Below, in pieces: positions 8,772 to 17,252 of a stretch of DNA of 64,000 nucleotides. This stretch comes from UBA1479 sp002706405. GTDB taxonomy: Bacteria; Pseudomonadota; Alphaproteobacteria; Rhodospirillales; Casp-alpha2. The stretch lies in NCBI GenBank assembly GCA_963972255.1, contig CAXATO010000006.1, positions 1 through 64,000 on the forward strand, in the 5' to 3' direction. The notes under the pieces were generated by a model that worked only from the letters and a program-made list of their open reading frames with translations, did no database searches and was not told the DNA's origin. A program made the position numbers and the translations under genes. The first letter of the stretch is position 1. Every line of letters starts with the position of its first letter.

Positions 8772-8795
8772 AATGATAATGAGAAGCATTCTTAA
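8772..8795. promoter_or_regulatory. Fur-like box upstream of the TonB receptor
   Basis: TGATAAT at 8774 is a perfect left half of the Fur consensus. It overlaps TGAGAAG-C-ATTCTTA, another 7-1-7 dyad. The site lies about 35-50 bases before the receptor start at 8827, where a repressor would cover the promoter. Confidence 0.65.
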
Positions 8796-8826
8796 CACAT
8801 GCGGCAACGACCAATCGAGGACCACC

Positions 8827-10839
8827 ATGTCAATTACCCGATCCCGGGGCGCCCGCCGTCCTGCTCTGCTCTCTGCTCTTTTCTGCGGCACCGCCAGCGT
8901 GGCTCTGCTGACACCCGCCGGCCCGGCGGCGGCCCAGGACGCGACCGTGCTGGCGCCGATCTCCGTGACCGCGACGGAGGTTGCGCCGGGCGGTTTCCAG
9001 ATCGGCGCGGAGGATCTCGAGCACGCCAACCCCACCACCATCAAAGAGGTGTTCCAGGGTGAGGCCGGGGTCAACGTGGGTGGCGGTGCCGACCTGGCCC
9101 GCAAGACCTATGTCAATGGCATCGAGGATTCGAACCTCAACGTGAAGATCGACGGCGCCCGCCAGGTTGGGACCACCTTCCACCACCTGGGCACGACCAT
9201 GATCGATCCGAACCTGCTGAAATCCGTGCGGGTCGAAACGGGCGTCGCGCCGGCGGATGTCGGGCCGGCGACCCTGGGCGGCTCCATCGCCTATGAAACC
9301 AAGGATGCCCGTGACATCATCGAGCCGGGCCAGATGCAGAAGGTGTCGCTGAAGTATCAGCACGATACCAACACCAACCTGCACAGCCCGACCGTGACCT
9401 ACGCCGCCCAGGCCCAAGGGTTCGAAGCGCTGTTCCACGGATCCTACGATAACGGATCAAACTACGAGGACGGGCGCGGCAATGAGGTCACCGGAACCGC
9501 CCCCCGCATCAAGAACTTCCTGGCGAAAGGCGCCTGGACGGGCAATACCGGGCATCGTATCGAATTCAACAGCTCCTATCTCCAGGACGAAGCCGTTCGT
9601 CCTAACCGGGTCAACTTCGCCGAACTGTCCAACGGCTCCGTGCCGGTTCCGCAGTCCTATCAGCGCCGGTCCCTGGGCGTAACCTACAAGAACGAGGCGC
9701 CCAGCGAATGGGTCAACCCCGAGGTCGTCCTCAGCTTCAACGAAATCCGTTACTCGGTTGAGAACCTGGCGCTCGCAGGAAATCATGACCTTAAATCCAA
9801 AACCACCAGCTACAGCGGAAAGCTGGCAAATACCTTCACCACGGGTCTGGGGCTCGCCAATACGGGCACGGTCACGGCCGGCGTGGATTTCTATCGCGAC
9901 GAAGGGCAGAACGTGTTCGGCACCCATCCGTTCGGCTCCGGACGCCAGGGGATCTACACTGAACGTTCGCTCAACGTCGGCGCGTTCGTTCAGACACGCC
10001 TGAACTGGACGGAAAAATTCCGCACCTCGGTCGGCGCCCGTTTTGACCGGCAGAATCTGCATGGGATAGACGGTACCAAGCACGATTTCCAGGGCGCCAG
10101 CGGAAACGCCAACGCGGAATACGATGTCGTAAAGGGGCTGACCGGCTACGTCGGCGGTGGCACCAGCTTCGGCGGCGTGCCGCTTGGTGAATCGCTGATC
10201 TACAACTTCACGTCCGTCTGGAATTACACCGACCTGGACCCGTCCCGGTCATTCAGCGGAAAGTTCGGCTTCAAGGGTGAGCAAGGCCCGTTCTCCGGCG
10301 ACGCACATGTCTTCTACACCCGCATCCTGAACGCGCATCAACGCGGCGATAACGACCGTCAGTCGAACAACAACCTGACGACCAAGGGCCTCAACCTCTC
10401 GGGCAAGTACACTTACGGGGACGGCTTCGTCCGCGCCACTTATTCCTATCAGAACCTGCGCGCCAACGGCCAAGTCCTGGAAACCGGCTCCGCCAGCTAT
10501 CACGGCTTCAACATGGGGTCGACCATGACCCTCGACGCCGCTCATAGCTTCCCGTCGTGGGACCTTCGCATCGGCACGTCCAACGAATTCGCGTTCCATC
10601 AGGACGACGACCCGTCCTTCCATAAGAACTTCTATGTGACGACCAATATCTATGCCCAGTGGGAGCCCGAGTCGGTCGGCGACATGAATACCGAGGGCCT
10701 GACCCTGCGCCTGGACGTGAAGAACCTGTTCGATCGCACCTATGTGGATCGCGCCACGTCGGGCACCGACAGCAACAGCGCCACGGCCTACTACGAACCC
10801 GGGAGGACGTTCCTACTGACGGCAAAAATGGACTTCTGA
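8827..10839 (+). CDS. TonB-dependent receptor, heme/hemoglobin-receptor type
   Basis: The 670-residue protein has a signal peptide (residues 1-36), a plug domain and a 22-strand type barrel ending in aromatic F (TAKMDF). In the plug, KIDGARQVGTTFHHLG, MIDPNLLKSVRVETG and LGGSIAYETKDARD match the pattern of heme/hemoglobin receptors rather than ferric-siderophore receptors. There is no STN signalling domain. The frame is open far upstream, but the ATG at 8827 follows GAGGA and begins the signal peptide. It heads a run that includes an ABC importer, DUF2218 and TonB genes, with a Fur-like box upstream. Heme or a heme-like ligand is a reasonable guess, not proven. Confidence 0.9.
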   Translation: MSITRSRGARRPALLSALFCGTASVALLTPAGPAAAQDATVLAPISVTATEVAPGGFQIGAEDLEHANPTTIKEVFQGEAGVNVGGGADLARKTYVNGIEDSNLNVKIDGARQVGTTFHHLGTTMIDPNLLKSVRVETGVAPADVGPATLGGSIAYETKDARDIIEPGQMQKVSLKYQHDTNTNLHSPTVTYAAQAQGFEALFHGSYDNGSNYEDGRGNEVTGTAPRIKNFLAKGAWTGNTGHRIEFNSSYLQDEAVRPNRVNFAELSNGSVPVPQSYQRRSLGVTYKNEAPSEWVNPEVVLSFNEIRYSVENLALAGNHDLKSKTTSYSGKLANTFTTGLGLANTGTVTAGVDFYRDEGQNVFGTHPFGSGRQGIYTERSLNVGAFVQTRLNWTEKFRTSVGARFDRQNLHGIDGTKHDFQGASGNANAEYDVVKGLTGYVGGGTSFGGVPLGESLIYNFTSVWNYTDLDPSRSFSGKFGFKGEQGPFSGDAHVFYTRILNAHQRGDNDRQSNNNLTTKGLNLSGKYTYGDGFVRATYSYQNLRANGQVLETGSASYHGFNMGSTMTLDAAHSFPSWDLRIGTSNEFAFHQDDDPSFHKNFYVTTNIYAQWEPESVGDMNTEGLTLRLDVKNLFDRTYVDRATSGTDSNSATAYYEPGRTFLLTAKMDF

Positions 10840-10843
10840 CCCG

Positions 10844-10906
10844 AACCGAACCTTCGGTTACCGCGCGGCGGCCCGCCCCCGGAGATCATCGGATCGCCGG
10901 GGGCGG
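10844..10906 (+). terminator. Two hairpins after the receptor gene
   Basis: AACCGAA-cc-TTCGGTT at 10844-10859 follows directly after the receptor stop. CCGCCCCCGG pairs with CCGGGGGCGG at 10873-10906. Neither has a T run, so they may act as partial terminators or mRNA stabilisers between the receptor and the ABC genes. Confidence 0.5.
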
Positions 10907-10948
10907 CGCCCGTTCCGCGCTTTTGGCTTTGGAGGCGGGAAATTTGAC

Positions 10949-12133
10949 ATGAGGAACGATGGAATGATGCGCGCACCGATACTCAAGATCCTCCTGGCAG
11001 GAGGGCTGATTCTGCTCTCGGGCCTGGTGCCCCGCCTGGCCCAGGCCGCGGAAACGATCACGGTCACCGATCTGGCCGGCCGTCAGGTCACGTTGACCGT
11101 GCCCGTGAAGACCATGATCCTGGGCGAGGGCCGGTTCGTGCCGACCCTGGCGATCCTTGATCCCAGCGATCCGTCCGAGCGCATCGTCGGCATGATGGGC
11201 GATTTCGAACGATTCGACCCCGCCGGCTTCGCCCAGTACGTGAAGAAGTTTCCGAACATCAAGAACATTCCGCAGATCGGCCACGGCAGCGCTGAGTCCT
11301 TTTCGCTTGAGACATCGATCAGCGTGAAGCCCGACGTCGCCATCTTCGGGTTGGGCTCCGGGCATGGGCCGGGTGCGCGGCACAAGGCGATCCTCGATCG
11401 TCTGGCCGCTGCCGGGGTGCCCGTGGTCGTCGTCGATTTCCGGATCGAACCCCTGATCAATACGCCGAAAAGCATCGACCTTCTGGGCCGGATCATGGGC
11501 CGCGAGGCCGAAGCCAAGGCCTTCAACGATTTCTACGCGGCGGAACTGAAGCGGGTCGCGGACGGCCTCAAGGGGGTCACGGAAAAGCCCAAGGTGTTCA
11601 TCGAAATCCACGTTGGCGGGCGCGACGACTGCTGTGCCACCATGAGCCAGGGCATGATGGGCCGCTTTATCGACTGGGCCGGCGGCGACAACATCGCCAA
11701 GGGTAAAATTCCAGGGGCCCATGGGTTGCTCAGCCTGGAGTACCTGCTGGTCAGCCAGCCGGACATTTACATGGCCACCGCCATCGGCGGCGCCGGCGTC
11801 ACCTATCCCAAGCCGGGGCGTATCGTGCTGGGCCCGGGCGCCGGTGAGGACCTGGCGCGCACATCGTTGGCGCGCGCCACCGCACGCCGGGGCATCAGCG
11901 GTCTGACCGCCGTCAAAACGGGCCGTGCCCATGCCATCTGGCACAATTTCTACAACACGCCTTTGAACGTGGCCGCGGTGCAGGCCATGGCGAAATGGAT
12001 TCACCCTGATCGCTTCACGGACCTGGATCCGCAAAAGACCCTGGAAACTCTGTTCGAGAAGTTCCAGCCGGTGCCGCTGAACGGGGCCTATTGGGTGTCC
12101 CTCGGCACCGGGGCCGAGGCGGCATCGAAATGA
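10949..12133 (+). CDS. ABC transporter periplasmic binding protein (FecB/BtuF-like)
   Basis: This 394-residue protein has a signal peptide (cleavage likely near LAQAAE, residue ~34) and then the Fe/B12 binding-protein fold: TITVTDLAGRQVTLTVP, KPDVAIFGLG, DRLAAAGVPVVVVDFR and GRAHAIWHNFYNTP. It would bind an iron complex or heme in the periplasm and pass it to the FecCD-type permease encoded next. The ATG follows GGAGGCGGGAAATTTGAC. Its stop overlaps the permease start by four bases (ATGA), which implies translational coupling. It is somewhat longer than classical FecB (about 300 residues). Confidence 0.9.
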   Translation: MRNDGMMRAPILKILLAGGLILLSGLVPRLAQAAETITVTDLAGRQVTLTVPVKTMILGEGRFVPTLAILDPSDPSERIVGMMGDFERFDPAGFAQYVKKFPNIKNIPQIGHGSAESFSLETSISVKPDVAIFGLGSGHGPGARHKAILDRLAAAGVPVVVVDFRIEPLINTPKSIDLLGRIMGREAEAKAFNDFYAAELKRVADGLKGVTEKPKVFIEIHVGGRDDCCATMSQGMMGRFIDWAGGDNIAKGKIPGAHGLLSLEYLLVSQPDIYMATAIGGAGVTYPKPGRIVLGPGAGEDLARTSLARATARRGISGLTAVKTGRAHAIWHNFYNTPLNVAAVQAMAKWIHPDRFTDLDPQKTLETLFEKFQPVPLNGAYWVSLGTGAEAASK

Positions 12134-13200
12134 GCGGGGCCGACAATCTGGCGGAGACGGGCGCGCCGCTGGCCACCGGCTACCGCCGTTTCGTCACGCG
12201 GCGCATGGCTTGGCTTTGCGCGCTGGCGGCGGCCCTTTGCCTGACCACCGTGGTCAACGTGATGACGGGGCCGGCGGGGCTCAGCCTGACCCAGGTCATC
12301 GACGGGCTGCTGCACCCGGAGGCGCTGGAGCCGGGGGCCTATGTCATCCTGTGGGAAGTGCGTCTGCCCTTCGCCCTGATGGCGATCGTCGTCGGTGCCT
12401 GCCTGGGTCTGGCCGGCGCCGAGATGCAGACCGTGCTGAACAATCCGCTCGCCAGCCCGCAGACCCTCGGTGTCATGTATGCGGCGACCCTGGGCGCGTC
12501 GCTCGCCATCGTGTTCAACCTGGCGGCGCCCTTGGGCCTGCCGGAAACCTATGTGGTGCCCGTGTTCGCCTTTGTCGGCGCCATTGCATCGGCCGCCGTG
12601 ATCCTGCTGCTGTCCCGGGTCTACGGTGCGACGGTCGACACGGTGATCCTGTTCGGCATCGCCCTGGTGTTCGCCCTGCAGGCGCTGATTCAGTTGATCC
12701 AGTTCGTCGCCGATAGCGACAGCCTGCAGCAGATCGTGTTCTGGACCATGGGCAGCTTGACCCGCGCGACCTGGGAAAAGGTCGCCATCGTCGGCGCCGT
12801 GTTCGCCCTCTGCCTGCCGGCCTCGATCCGTCAGGTCTGGGCCATGACGGCGCTGCGGGGCGGCGAGGACTATGCCCGCAGCTATGGCGTCGCCGTGGAC
12901 CGGTTGCGCCTGACCGTCCTGTTGCGGGTCAGCGCCATGACCGCCGTGGCCGTCGCCTTCACCGGCGTGATCGGCTTCGTCGGCCTGGTCGGCCCGCATA
13001 TCGCGCGCCTGGCCCTGGGCGAAGATCACCGCTTCTTCCTGCCGGGCAGCGCCTTGGCCGGGGCAGTGATCCTGTCCGGCGCCTCGCTGATCGGGAAATC
13101 CCTGGTCCCGGGCGTGCTGATCCCCGACGGCATCGTCACGGCGCTGATCGGCATTCCCTTGTTCCTGGCGCTGTTGATTTCACAGAAACGGCGGGGCTGA
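12130..13200 (+). CDS. FecCD-family ABC transporter permease
   Basis: The protein has 356 residues and about ten membrane segments. Typical FecCD motifs are present: GACLGLAGAEMQTVLNNPLASPQTLGV, ARSYGVAVDRLR, and GFVGLVGPHIARLALGEDHR, which forms the coupling helix region with the ATPase. It moves the ligand across the inner membrane as a homodimer. The ATG at 12130 overlaps the stop of the binding-protein gene. The ATPase gene begins two bases after its stop, so all three are one operon. Confidence 0.93.
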   Translation: MSGADNLAETGAPLATGYRRFVTRRMAWLCALAAALCLTTVVNVMTGPAGLSLTQVIDGLLHPEALEPGAYVILWEVRLPFALMAIVVGACLGLAGAEMQTVLNNPLASPQTLGVMYAATLGASLAIVFNLAAPLGLPETYVVPVFAFVGAIASAAVILLLSRVYGATVDTVILFGIALVFALQALIQLIQFVADSDSLQQIVFWTMGSLTRATWEKVAIVGAVFALCLPASIRQVWAMTALRGGEDYARSYGVAVDRLRLTVLLRVSAMTAVAVAFTGVIGFVGLVGPHIARLALGEDHRFFLPGSALAGAVILSGASLIGKSLVPGVLIPDGIVTALIGIPLFLALLISQKRRG

Positions 13201-13202
13201 CC

Positions 13203-14000
13203 ATGGCATCCCTCAAGATCGAACGCATCAACGTCGGCTATCCGGGGAAACCTGTATTGACCAATGTCAGCCTGCCGGAAATTCCGCCGGGGTCATTAGT
13301 CGGCGTGCTGGGTCCCAACGGGGTCGGCAAGTCGACCTTGCTGCGCGCCTTGGCGGGGCTGGGGCCGTATACGGGGACGGCCCTGCTGAAGGGCGAGAAC
13401 CTCAACGGCATGAGCCATTTTCGTCGCGCCCAGCGGGTCGGATATCTGCCGCAGGCGTTGCCCCAGGAAACCAGCCTGGTCGCCTATGAAGCCGTGCTCA
13501 GCGCCTGCCGGGCGGTGCGCCCGGACCTGGCGAAGACCCGGATCGACGCGGCGGTGGAGCGTGTGTTCGACATGCTGGACATCCGCCCGCTGGCCTTCCA
13601 GGCGCTTAACAAGATGTCGGGCGGTCAGCGCCAAATGGTCGGCCTAGCCCAGGTCATCGTGCGTCGGCCGTCGGTCATGCTGCTGGACGAGCCGACCAGC
13701 GCCTTGGACCTGCGCTGGCAGCTGACGGTGCTGGATACCGTGCGCATGATCCTGGGGCGTCACCAAGGTCTGTGCCTGATGGCGCTGCACGACATCAATC
13801 TGGCGATCCGCCATTGCGATTTCATCGCCCTGTTCGGGGATGGCCGTCTGCTCGCCTTCGGCCCGCCCGCCGAGGCGGTGACCAGCGACATTCTGTCTCA
13901 GGCCTATGGAATCGCGGGCCGGGTCGAGATTTGCTCGCGCGGGCTGCCCTTCGTCGTCACCGAACCCACGCAATCGATCCTCCCCCCAACCGGCCATTAG
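13203..14000 (+). CDS. ABC transporter ATP-binding protein (FecE-like)
   Basis: The 265-residue ATPase has Walker A GPNGVGKST (near residue 38), Q-loop GYLPQ, signature MSGGQRQMVGLAQV, Walker B VMLLDEPTSALDL and an H-loop in MALHDINLA. It powers the adjacent FecCD-type permease in the cytoplasm. It starts two bases after the permease stop and is followed ten bases after its own stop by the DUF2218 gene, so it belongs to the same operon. Length and motifs match iron-complex and B12 importers. Confidence 0.94.
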   Translation: MASLKIERINVGYPGKPVLTNVSLPEIPPGSLVGVLGPNGVGKSTLLRALAGLGPYTGTALLKGENLNGMSHFRRAQRVGYLPQALPQETSLVAYEAVLSACRAVRPDLAKTRIDAAVERVFDMLDIRPLAFQALNKMSGGQRQMVGLAQVIVRRPSVMLLDEPTSALDLRWQLTVLDTVRMILGRHQGLCLMALHDINLAIRHCDFIALFGDGRLLAFGPPAEAVTSDILSQAYGIAGRVEICSRGLPFVVTEPTQSILPPTGH

Positions 14001-14010
14001 GAGACACGCC

Positions 14011-14343
14011 ATGCCGACCTGTTTCGCCGCCATCGAAACGGACAATGCCAGCAAGTACCTCATGCAGTTGTGCAAGCATTTCGCCCATAAGGTTGACGTC
14101 GATTACGACAGCGCCCAAGCCCGCGTCGAATTTCCCCCGGGGCGCTGCATGATGACCGCGGAAGGCGCCATCCTGTCTTTCTATTGCCGCTCGCGCGAGG
14201 AAGAGGGGATCGCGGTCATGCAACATATCCTGTCGGACCATTTGACGCGCTTCGCCTGGCGCGAGGAGATCGCCTTCGACTGGGATGCACGGTTTCCCGA
14301 ACCGCTGCCCGAGGCCGTGCGCCTGGGTTTCGCCGAAAGCTGA
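14011..14343 (+). CDS. DUF2218 domain protein
   Basis: This 110-residue cytoplasmic protein matches the DUF2218 pattern: SKYLMQLCKHFAHK, ARVEFPPGRCMM and LSDHLTRFAWREE followed by a W near the end. Family members are commonly found inside iron or siderophore uptake operons and have no proven function. The ATG at 14011 follows TAGGAGACACGCC; the frame is open further upstream inside the ATPase gene, but homology begins here. It sits between the ABC ATPase and tonB, so a role in iron or heme handling after import is likely by context. Confidence 0.85.
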   Translation: MPTCFAAIETDNASKYLMQLCKHFAHKVDVDYDSAQARVEFPPGRCMMTAEGAILSFYCRSREEEGIAVMQHILSDHLTRFAWREEIAFDWDARFPEPLPEAVRLGFAES

Positions 14344-14355
14344 CGGCGTCGCGAC

Positions 14356-15288
14356 GTGACGGAACCGCAGCGCATGACCTTGCCCGGACCCGGCCAATGG
14401 ACAGCCGCGGGATTGCTTGCGCTGGGCCTGCATCTGGGCCTGTTGCTGGCCGTACTGGCGACCCCGTCGGACGGCGCCAAGGCGCCGGGGTTGGGTGGGA
14501 TCGACATCGCCGTGACCCTGACGGCGGCTCGCGCCGGGGCCGATGCCGACGCCCGCCAGCAGCAGGCGCAGACGCCGCGAAACGTGCCCCCGGCGGAGGC
14601 CGTTACGGCGGCGCCGGCCGAAGCCCGGGCCGTGCCGCCGACACTCGTGGAGACGGCCCCTCAACCGGCGCCGGAGCCGGTGCAAGCGATCGCGCCCCCG
14701 GCGCCGGTCGCGGCCGAGGTGGCGGTTGCCGTGGAACCGAAACAACATCTTCCCGTCCCGCCGCCCAAGCCGGTCAAGGTCACGCCCGCAATGGCGAAAC
14801 GGATCGCCGCGACGCGTCCGCCCAAGACAACGCCGGCGGCACCGACCGAACCGGCCCGACCGGCGGTCAGCGCCGATCAGGCACAAGTGGCGTCGCGGGC
14901 GGCCACGGCCAGCCAGGGCCGGCGCGAGGACGGCCGCAAGGGTCAATCGGCGGATACCCATGACGCGCTTGGCGGCGGCCCCGTCGGCACGCCCGCGCCC
15001 AATTACGTGAACATGCTGCGGTACTGGCTGGAGCGCAACAAGACCTATCCCAAGGATGCGCGGCGGCTGCGCCAGCAGGGGGTCGTGAACCTGTATTTTC
15101 GGGTCACCCGCGACGGCCGCGTGTTGCGCTATGACATCCGCAAGTCGTCGGGCCATGCGCTGCTCGATGACGAGGCGGAGGCCATGCTGCAGCGGGCCCA
15201 ACCCCTGCCCAAGTTCCCCGACGACATGCCCGGCGGCTATCTCGATGTGGTTGTCCCGGTACTGTTCTCGCTGCGCGGTAATAGATAG
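14356..15288 (+). CDS. tonB: Energy transducer TonB
   Basis: The 310-residue protein has an N-terminal membrane anchor (residues ~17-35, LLALGLHLGLLLAVLA), a long Pro/Ala-rich periplasmic linker and a C-terminal TonB domain: YWLERNKTYPKDARRLRQQG, VNLYFRVTRDGRV and SSGHALLDDEAEAML, ending in VVVPVLFSLRGNR. It transmits proton-motive force to outer-membrane receptors. No exbB or exbD is next to it; a set lies at 50-51 kb. The start is a GTG at 14356, with an ATG at 14374 as alternative. It closes the uptake operon that begins with the receptor. Confidence 0.92.
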   Translation: MTEPQRMTLPGPGQWTAAGLLALGLHLGLLLAVLATPSDGAKAPGLGGIDIAVTLTAARAGADADARQQQAQTPRNVPPAEAVTAAPAEARAVPPTLVETAPQPAPEPVQAIAPPAPVAAEVAVAVEPKQHLPVPPPKPVKVTPAMAKRIAATRPPKTTPAAPTEPARPAVSADQAQVASRAATASQGRREDGRKGQSADTHDALGGGPVGTPAPNYVNMLRYWLERNKTYPKDARRLRQQGVVNLYFRVTRDGRVLRYDIRKSSGHALLDDEAEAMLQRAQPLPKFPDDMPGGYLDVVVPVLFSLRGNR

Positions 15289-15511
15289 GCGCTTGGCCGT
15301 AAGAGCGAGAATCTGAAACTTCTATGATGGTCGGATTAGATGAAACCCAGCCAGAAGGGGAAGGGGGCAATCTATGGAAAGCATGCGGCCCAAAGATCAT
15401 CCACTGTTCCTCAGCCCGGCGGAAACTCCGTTGATCGTTGCAGCGCGCTCCGCCCGGGTACGGGATGAGATATGCTTAGGTATGCGTGGCATGCGCGCTG
15501 AAAGTGCGGTG
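15289..15511. other. Intergenic stretch with a TonB-tail-like fragment
   Basis: No gene is supported. At 15395-15430 there is a 36-base stretch matching 17253-17288 at 30 positions. In one frame both read as variants of PLFLxPAExP. See the second copy, which continues into a TonB-like C-terminus. Confidence 0.5.
15395..15430 (+). repeat. Imperfect repeat, copy 1 (TonB-tail remnant?)
   Basis: It aligns with 17253-17288 with six mismatches, and both copies keep the same reading frame (DHPLFLSPAETP here, DQPLFLRPAEIP there). The reading may derive from the QPLPKFP region near a TonB C-terminus. The two copies bracket the MscS/zinc-ribbon locus. Confidence 0.45.
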
Positions 15512-16444
15512 CTAGCCATATTCAGAAAACATGCCTGCGCCTTTTTCCCACGTGGCGCAGGTGGGTATCGCGGGCCCGACCAATTCTATCCGCCTGTATG
15601 ATGCGGTGGTACCGGCCTGGCGTAATGCCTCGTCCACCAGGCTGTAGACCTCGTCCCGACAATCGATGTCGCGATCAAAGCGAGAAAGCCAATAGCGTAA
15701 GGCGTAGGTAATGCCGCTTTCCTCATAGGCCTGAACGCGGATGTCCGGCTGCGGGTCCTGTTGAATGAGCGTCGCTCCCTTCAGTGCGTCCAACATGAGT
15801 TCGCGGGCTCGCTTGATCGGCATATTATGGTCAAGGGTGATGGTGATCTGTGCGCGGTAATGCGGCTTTGGCGCGGAATAGTTTGTAATCCGCTGACGCG
15901 CAATCTGGCTGTTCGGCAGAATCATGTACGTGGCGTCACGGGTTAATATGCGCGTGGTGCGCCATCCGATCTCGATAACCTTTCCACGCGCCATCCCGTC
16001 GATGTCGATCCAATCTCCGATGCGGAAAGGGCCTTCGATGCCAAGCGCAATTCCGGACAGCGTATCGGCCACCACGTTGCGGATGGCGAAGCCGAACATG
16101 GCGAGAACAAGCCCTGAACCGGCAAGCGCGCCAACCGCACCCTGGCCTGTGAAAAGCGCCGCGGTCGCCGCAAGTGCCACCAGAAACAAAAGTGCCGTTA
16201 TGATTTCTCTTAAGAGTCGCGGGTAGGGCTGCCGGTGCGCCGCCGTCTTATCGAGCGCGATCGACAGAACGCGGCTGATGAACCACGCGACTGCGAAATA
16301 TGCCAGGGCGTTGACGCAGAGCCAGAGCGTCTCGTCATTTCCGAGATGATCGCTCAGATCGGACCGAAAGAAGATCAGACCGAAGTTGACGGTTACCAGA
16401 GTGGTTGGCCACACAAGACGTTGAATATGCCGCTTCGTGCTCAT
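15512..16444 (-). CDS. MscS-type mechanosensitive channel
   Basis: The 310-residue protein has about four N-terminal membrane segments, then the MscS pore helix (ALAGSGLVLAMFGFAIRN followed by VVADTLSGIALGIEG) and the beta domain (PFRIGDWIDIDG, GWRTTRILTRDATYMILPNS). Such channels open under membrane tension and release solutes on hypo-osmotic shock. The frame is open to 16654, but the ATG at 16444 lies where family similarity begins and overlaps the stop of the upstream zinc-ribbon gene by four bases, with AAAGGA in front. The C-terminal part is the usual alpha/beta cytoplasmic vestibule region. Confidence 0.9.
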   Translation of the reverse strand: MSTKRHIQRLVWPTTLVTVNFGLIFFRSDLSDHLGNDETLWLCVNALAYFAVAWFISRVLSIALDKTAAHRQPYPRLLREIITALLFLVALAATAALFTGQGAVGALAGSGLVLAMFGFAIRNVVADTLSGIALGIEGPFRIGDWIDIDGMARGKVIEIGWRTTRILTRDATYMILPNSQIARQRITNYSAPKPHYRAQITITLDHNMPIKRARELMLDALKGATLIQQDPQPDIRVQAYEESGITYALRYWLSRFDRDIDCRDEVYSLVDEALRQAGTTASYRRIELVGPAIPTCATWEKGAGMFSEYG

Positions 16445-16680
16445 TGCATGTATCCTTTCCCGGAGATGACTTCGGTTCTGTGAAGGTAAGTAGCGGTGCA
16501 ATACAGGCACCGACCGGCATGGGCGCGCGGAAACTGCCTGTGGCAGTGTCGGCAGATGACCGGGATCGATCCTAAATTCAGTGAAAGTGCTTTGCGGCAA
16601 AAAGGACATCTGTCGGCCGCAGCAAGTGGTAAAGCGGTGTTGCAGCGCGTGCATGTCTCGCGCAATGCATACGTAGTCAT
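16441..16680 (-). CDS. Double zinc-ribbon small protein coupled to MscS
   Basis: This 79-residue protein has four CxxC pairs at residues 10/13, 25/28, 43/46 and 58/61, which make two C4 zinc ribbons. There is no membrane segment, so it is probably cytoplasmic. Its stop overlaps the MscS start (ATGA), implying coupled translation. Function is unknown; possibilities include a redox- or metal-sensing partner of the channel, or a nucleic-acid binding regulator. The regular spacing of eight cysteines argues strongly that it is a real gene despite its size. Confidence 0.75.
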   Translation of the reverse strand: MTTYALRETCTRCNTALPLAAADRCPFCRKALSLNLGSIPVICRHCHRQFPRAHAGRCLYCTATYLHRTEVISGKGYMQ

Positions 16681-16756
16681 GTGTCGGCTCCGAAGAACGA
16701 GAAGAACAACGACATCGTGAGATTCGTTTGGCTGGCGAAAGCGACCCTGCCGTCGG

Positions 16757-16972
16757 TCACAAAAGTCGAGGGCTGTCGCCGGAAAAGCCGCAGATCATCG
16801 GACCCGTTTCATCTCGAGCCGTGCTGTGCACAATTGTGGGAGGCGTTGCCGTGGCGGCGCTCTCGAGAATGTTGGCCGATGCCATAAGGCCGCACCCGTC
16901 AGAATGGGGGCGGCGGTTTCGGGTCAAATTGATTGTCGGGTCAGGATCGTAAGGAAATTGGAAGTAGGTCAT
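16757..16972 (-). CDS. Possible small protein of unknown function
   Basis: A 71-residue frame starts with MTYFQFPYDPDPTINLTRN and has a strong ribosome site (GAGGAG, six bases before the ATG). It lies upstream of the zinc-ribbon and MscS genes on the same strand, 76 bases before the zinc-ribbon start. I recognise no family, and the composition after residue 20 is unremarkable. It may be a real first gene of the operon, a decayed gene, or chance. Confidence 0.25.
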   Translation of the reverse strand: MTYFQFPYDPDPTINLTRNRRPHSDGCGLMASANILESAATATPPTIVHSTARDETGPMICGFSGDSPRLL

Positions 16973-17026
16973 GATCGCTCCTCGCGTGACCGATGATCAC
17001 GTGCTCATTTCAAGGTGATGAGGAAG

Positions 17027-17071
17027 CCCCGGGAGGTGCGACAGGCGTAAACGCGCCTAGACCGCCCGGGG
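17027..17071 (-). promoter_or_regulatory. Nested hairpin upstream of the zinc-ribbon/MscS genes
   Basis: CCCCGGG (17027-17033) pairs with CCCGGGG (17065-17071), GGT with ACC, and AGGCG with CGCCT around a six-base loop. This makes a 45-base nested stem. No T run follows on either strand. On the minus strand it lies after a short Phe-rich frame and before the coding genes, as a leader element would. Confidence 0.5.
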
Positions 17072-17082
17072 AAACAGGCGAG

Positions 17083-17112
17083 TCAGAAGAAGAAACCGAA
17101 AATGATCTTCAT
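17083..17112 (-). CDS. Possible 9-residue leader peptide MKIIFGFFF
   Basis: An ATG followed by eight codons and a TGA encodes MKIIFGFFF, with four Phe codons, three of them at the end. A GGGATG sequence lies upstream as a possible ribosome site. A nested hairpin starts 12 bases after the stop. The layout resembles amino-acid attenuation leaders, but the downstream genes have no link to phenylalanine, so chance is a serious alternative. Confidence 0.25.
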   Translation of the reverse strand: MKIIFGFFF

Positions 17113-17156
17113 GGACCAACATCCCTGAGATATGGGCGGAGGCCATGGACAAGTCA

Positions 17157-17180
17157 ATGGTCATGACCTGAGATGACCAT
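17157..17180. promoter_or_regulatory. Inverted repeat ATGGTCAT-N8-ATGACCAT
   Basis: A perfect 8-bp dyad with an 8-base spacer lies upstream of the minus-strand short frame and zinc-ribbon/MscS genes. It has the form of a dimeric repressor or activator site. No matching regulator is encoded next to it. Confidence 0.4.
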
Positions 17181-17252
17181 GCGGCCAGTAAACGCCGCGT
17201 TCGCTAGGTTCGGGGGCTTTCCGTTGACCGGTTCGCAGGGCTAAATCCCAAC

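Noticed and set aside
13957..15201. A 414-residue minus-strand frame
   Set aside because: It is antisense to DUF2218 and tonB; its Arg/Gly-rich sequence is the shadow of the Pro/Ala-rich TonB linker.
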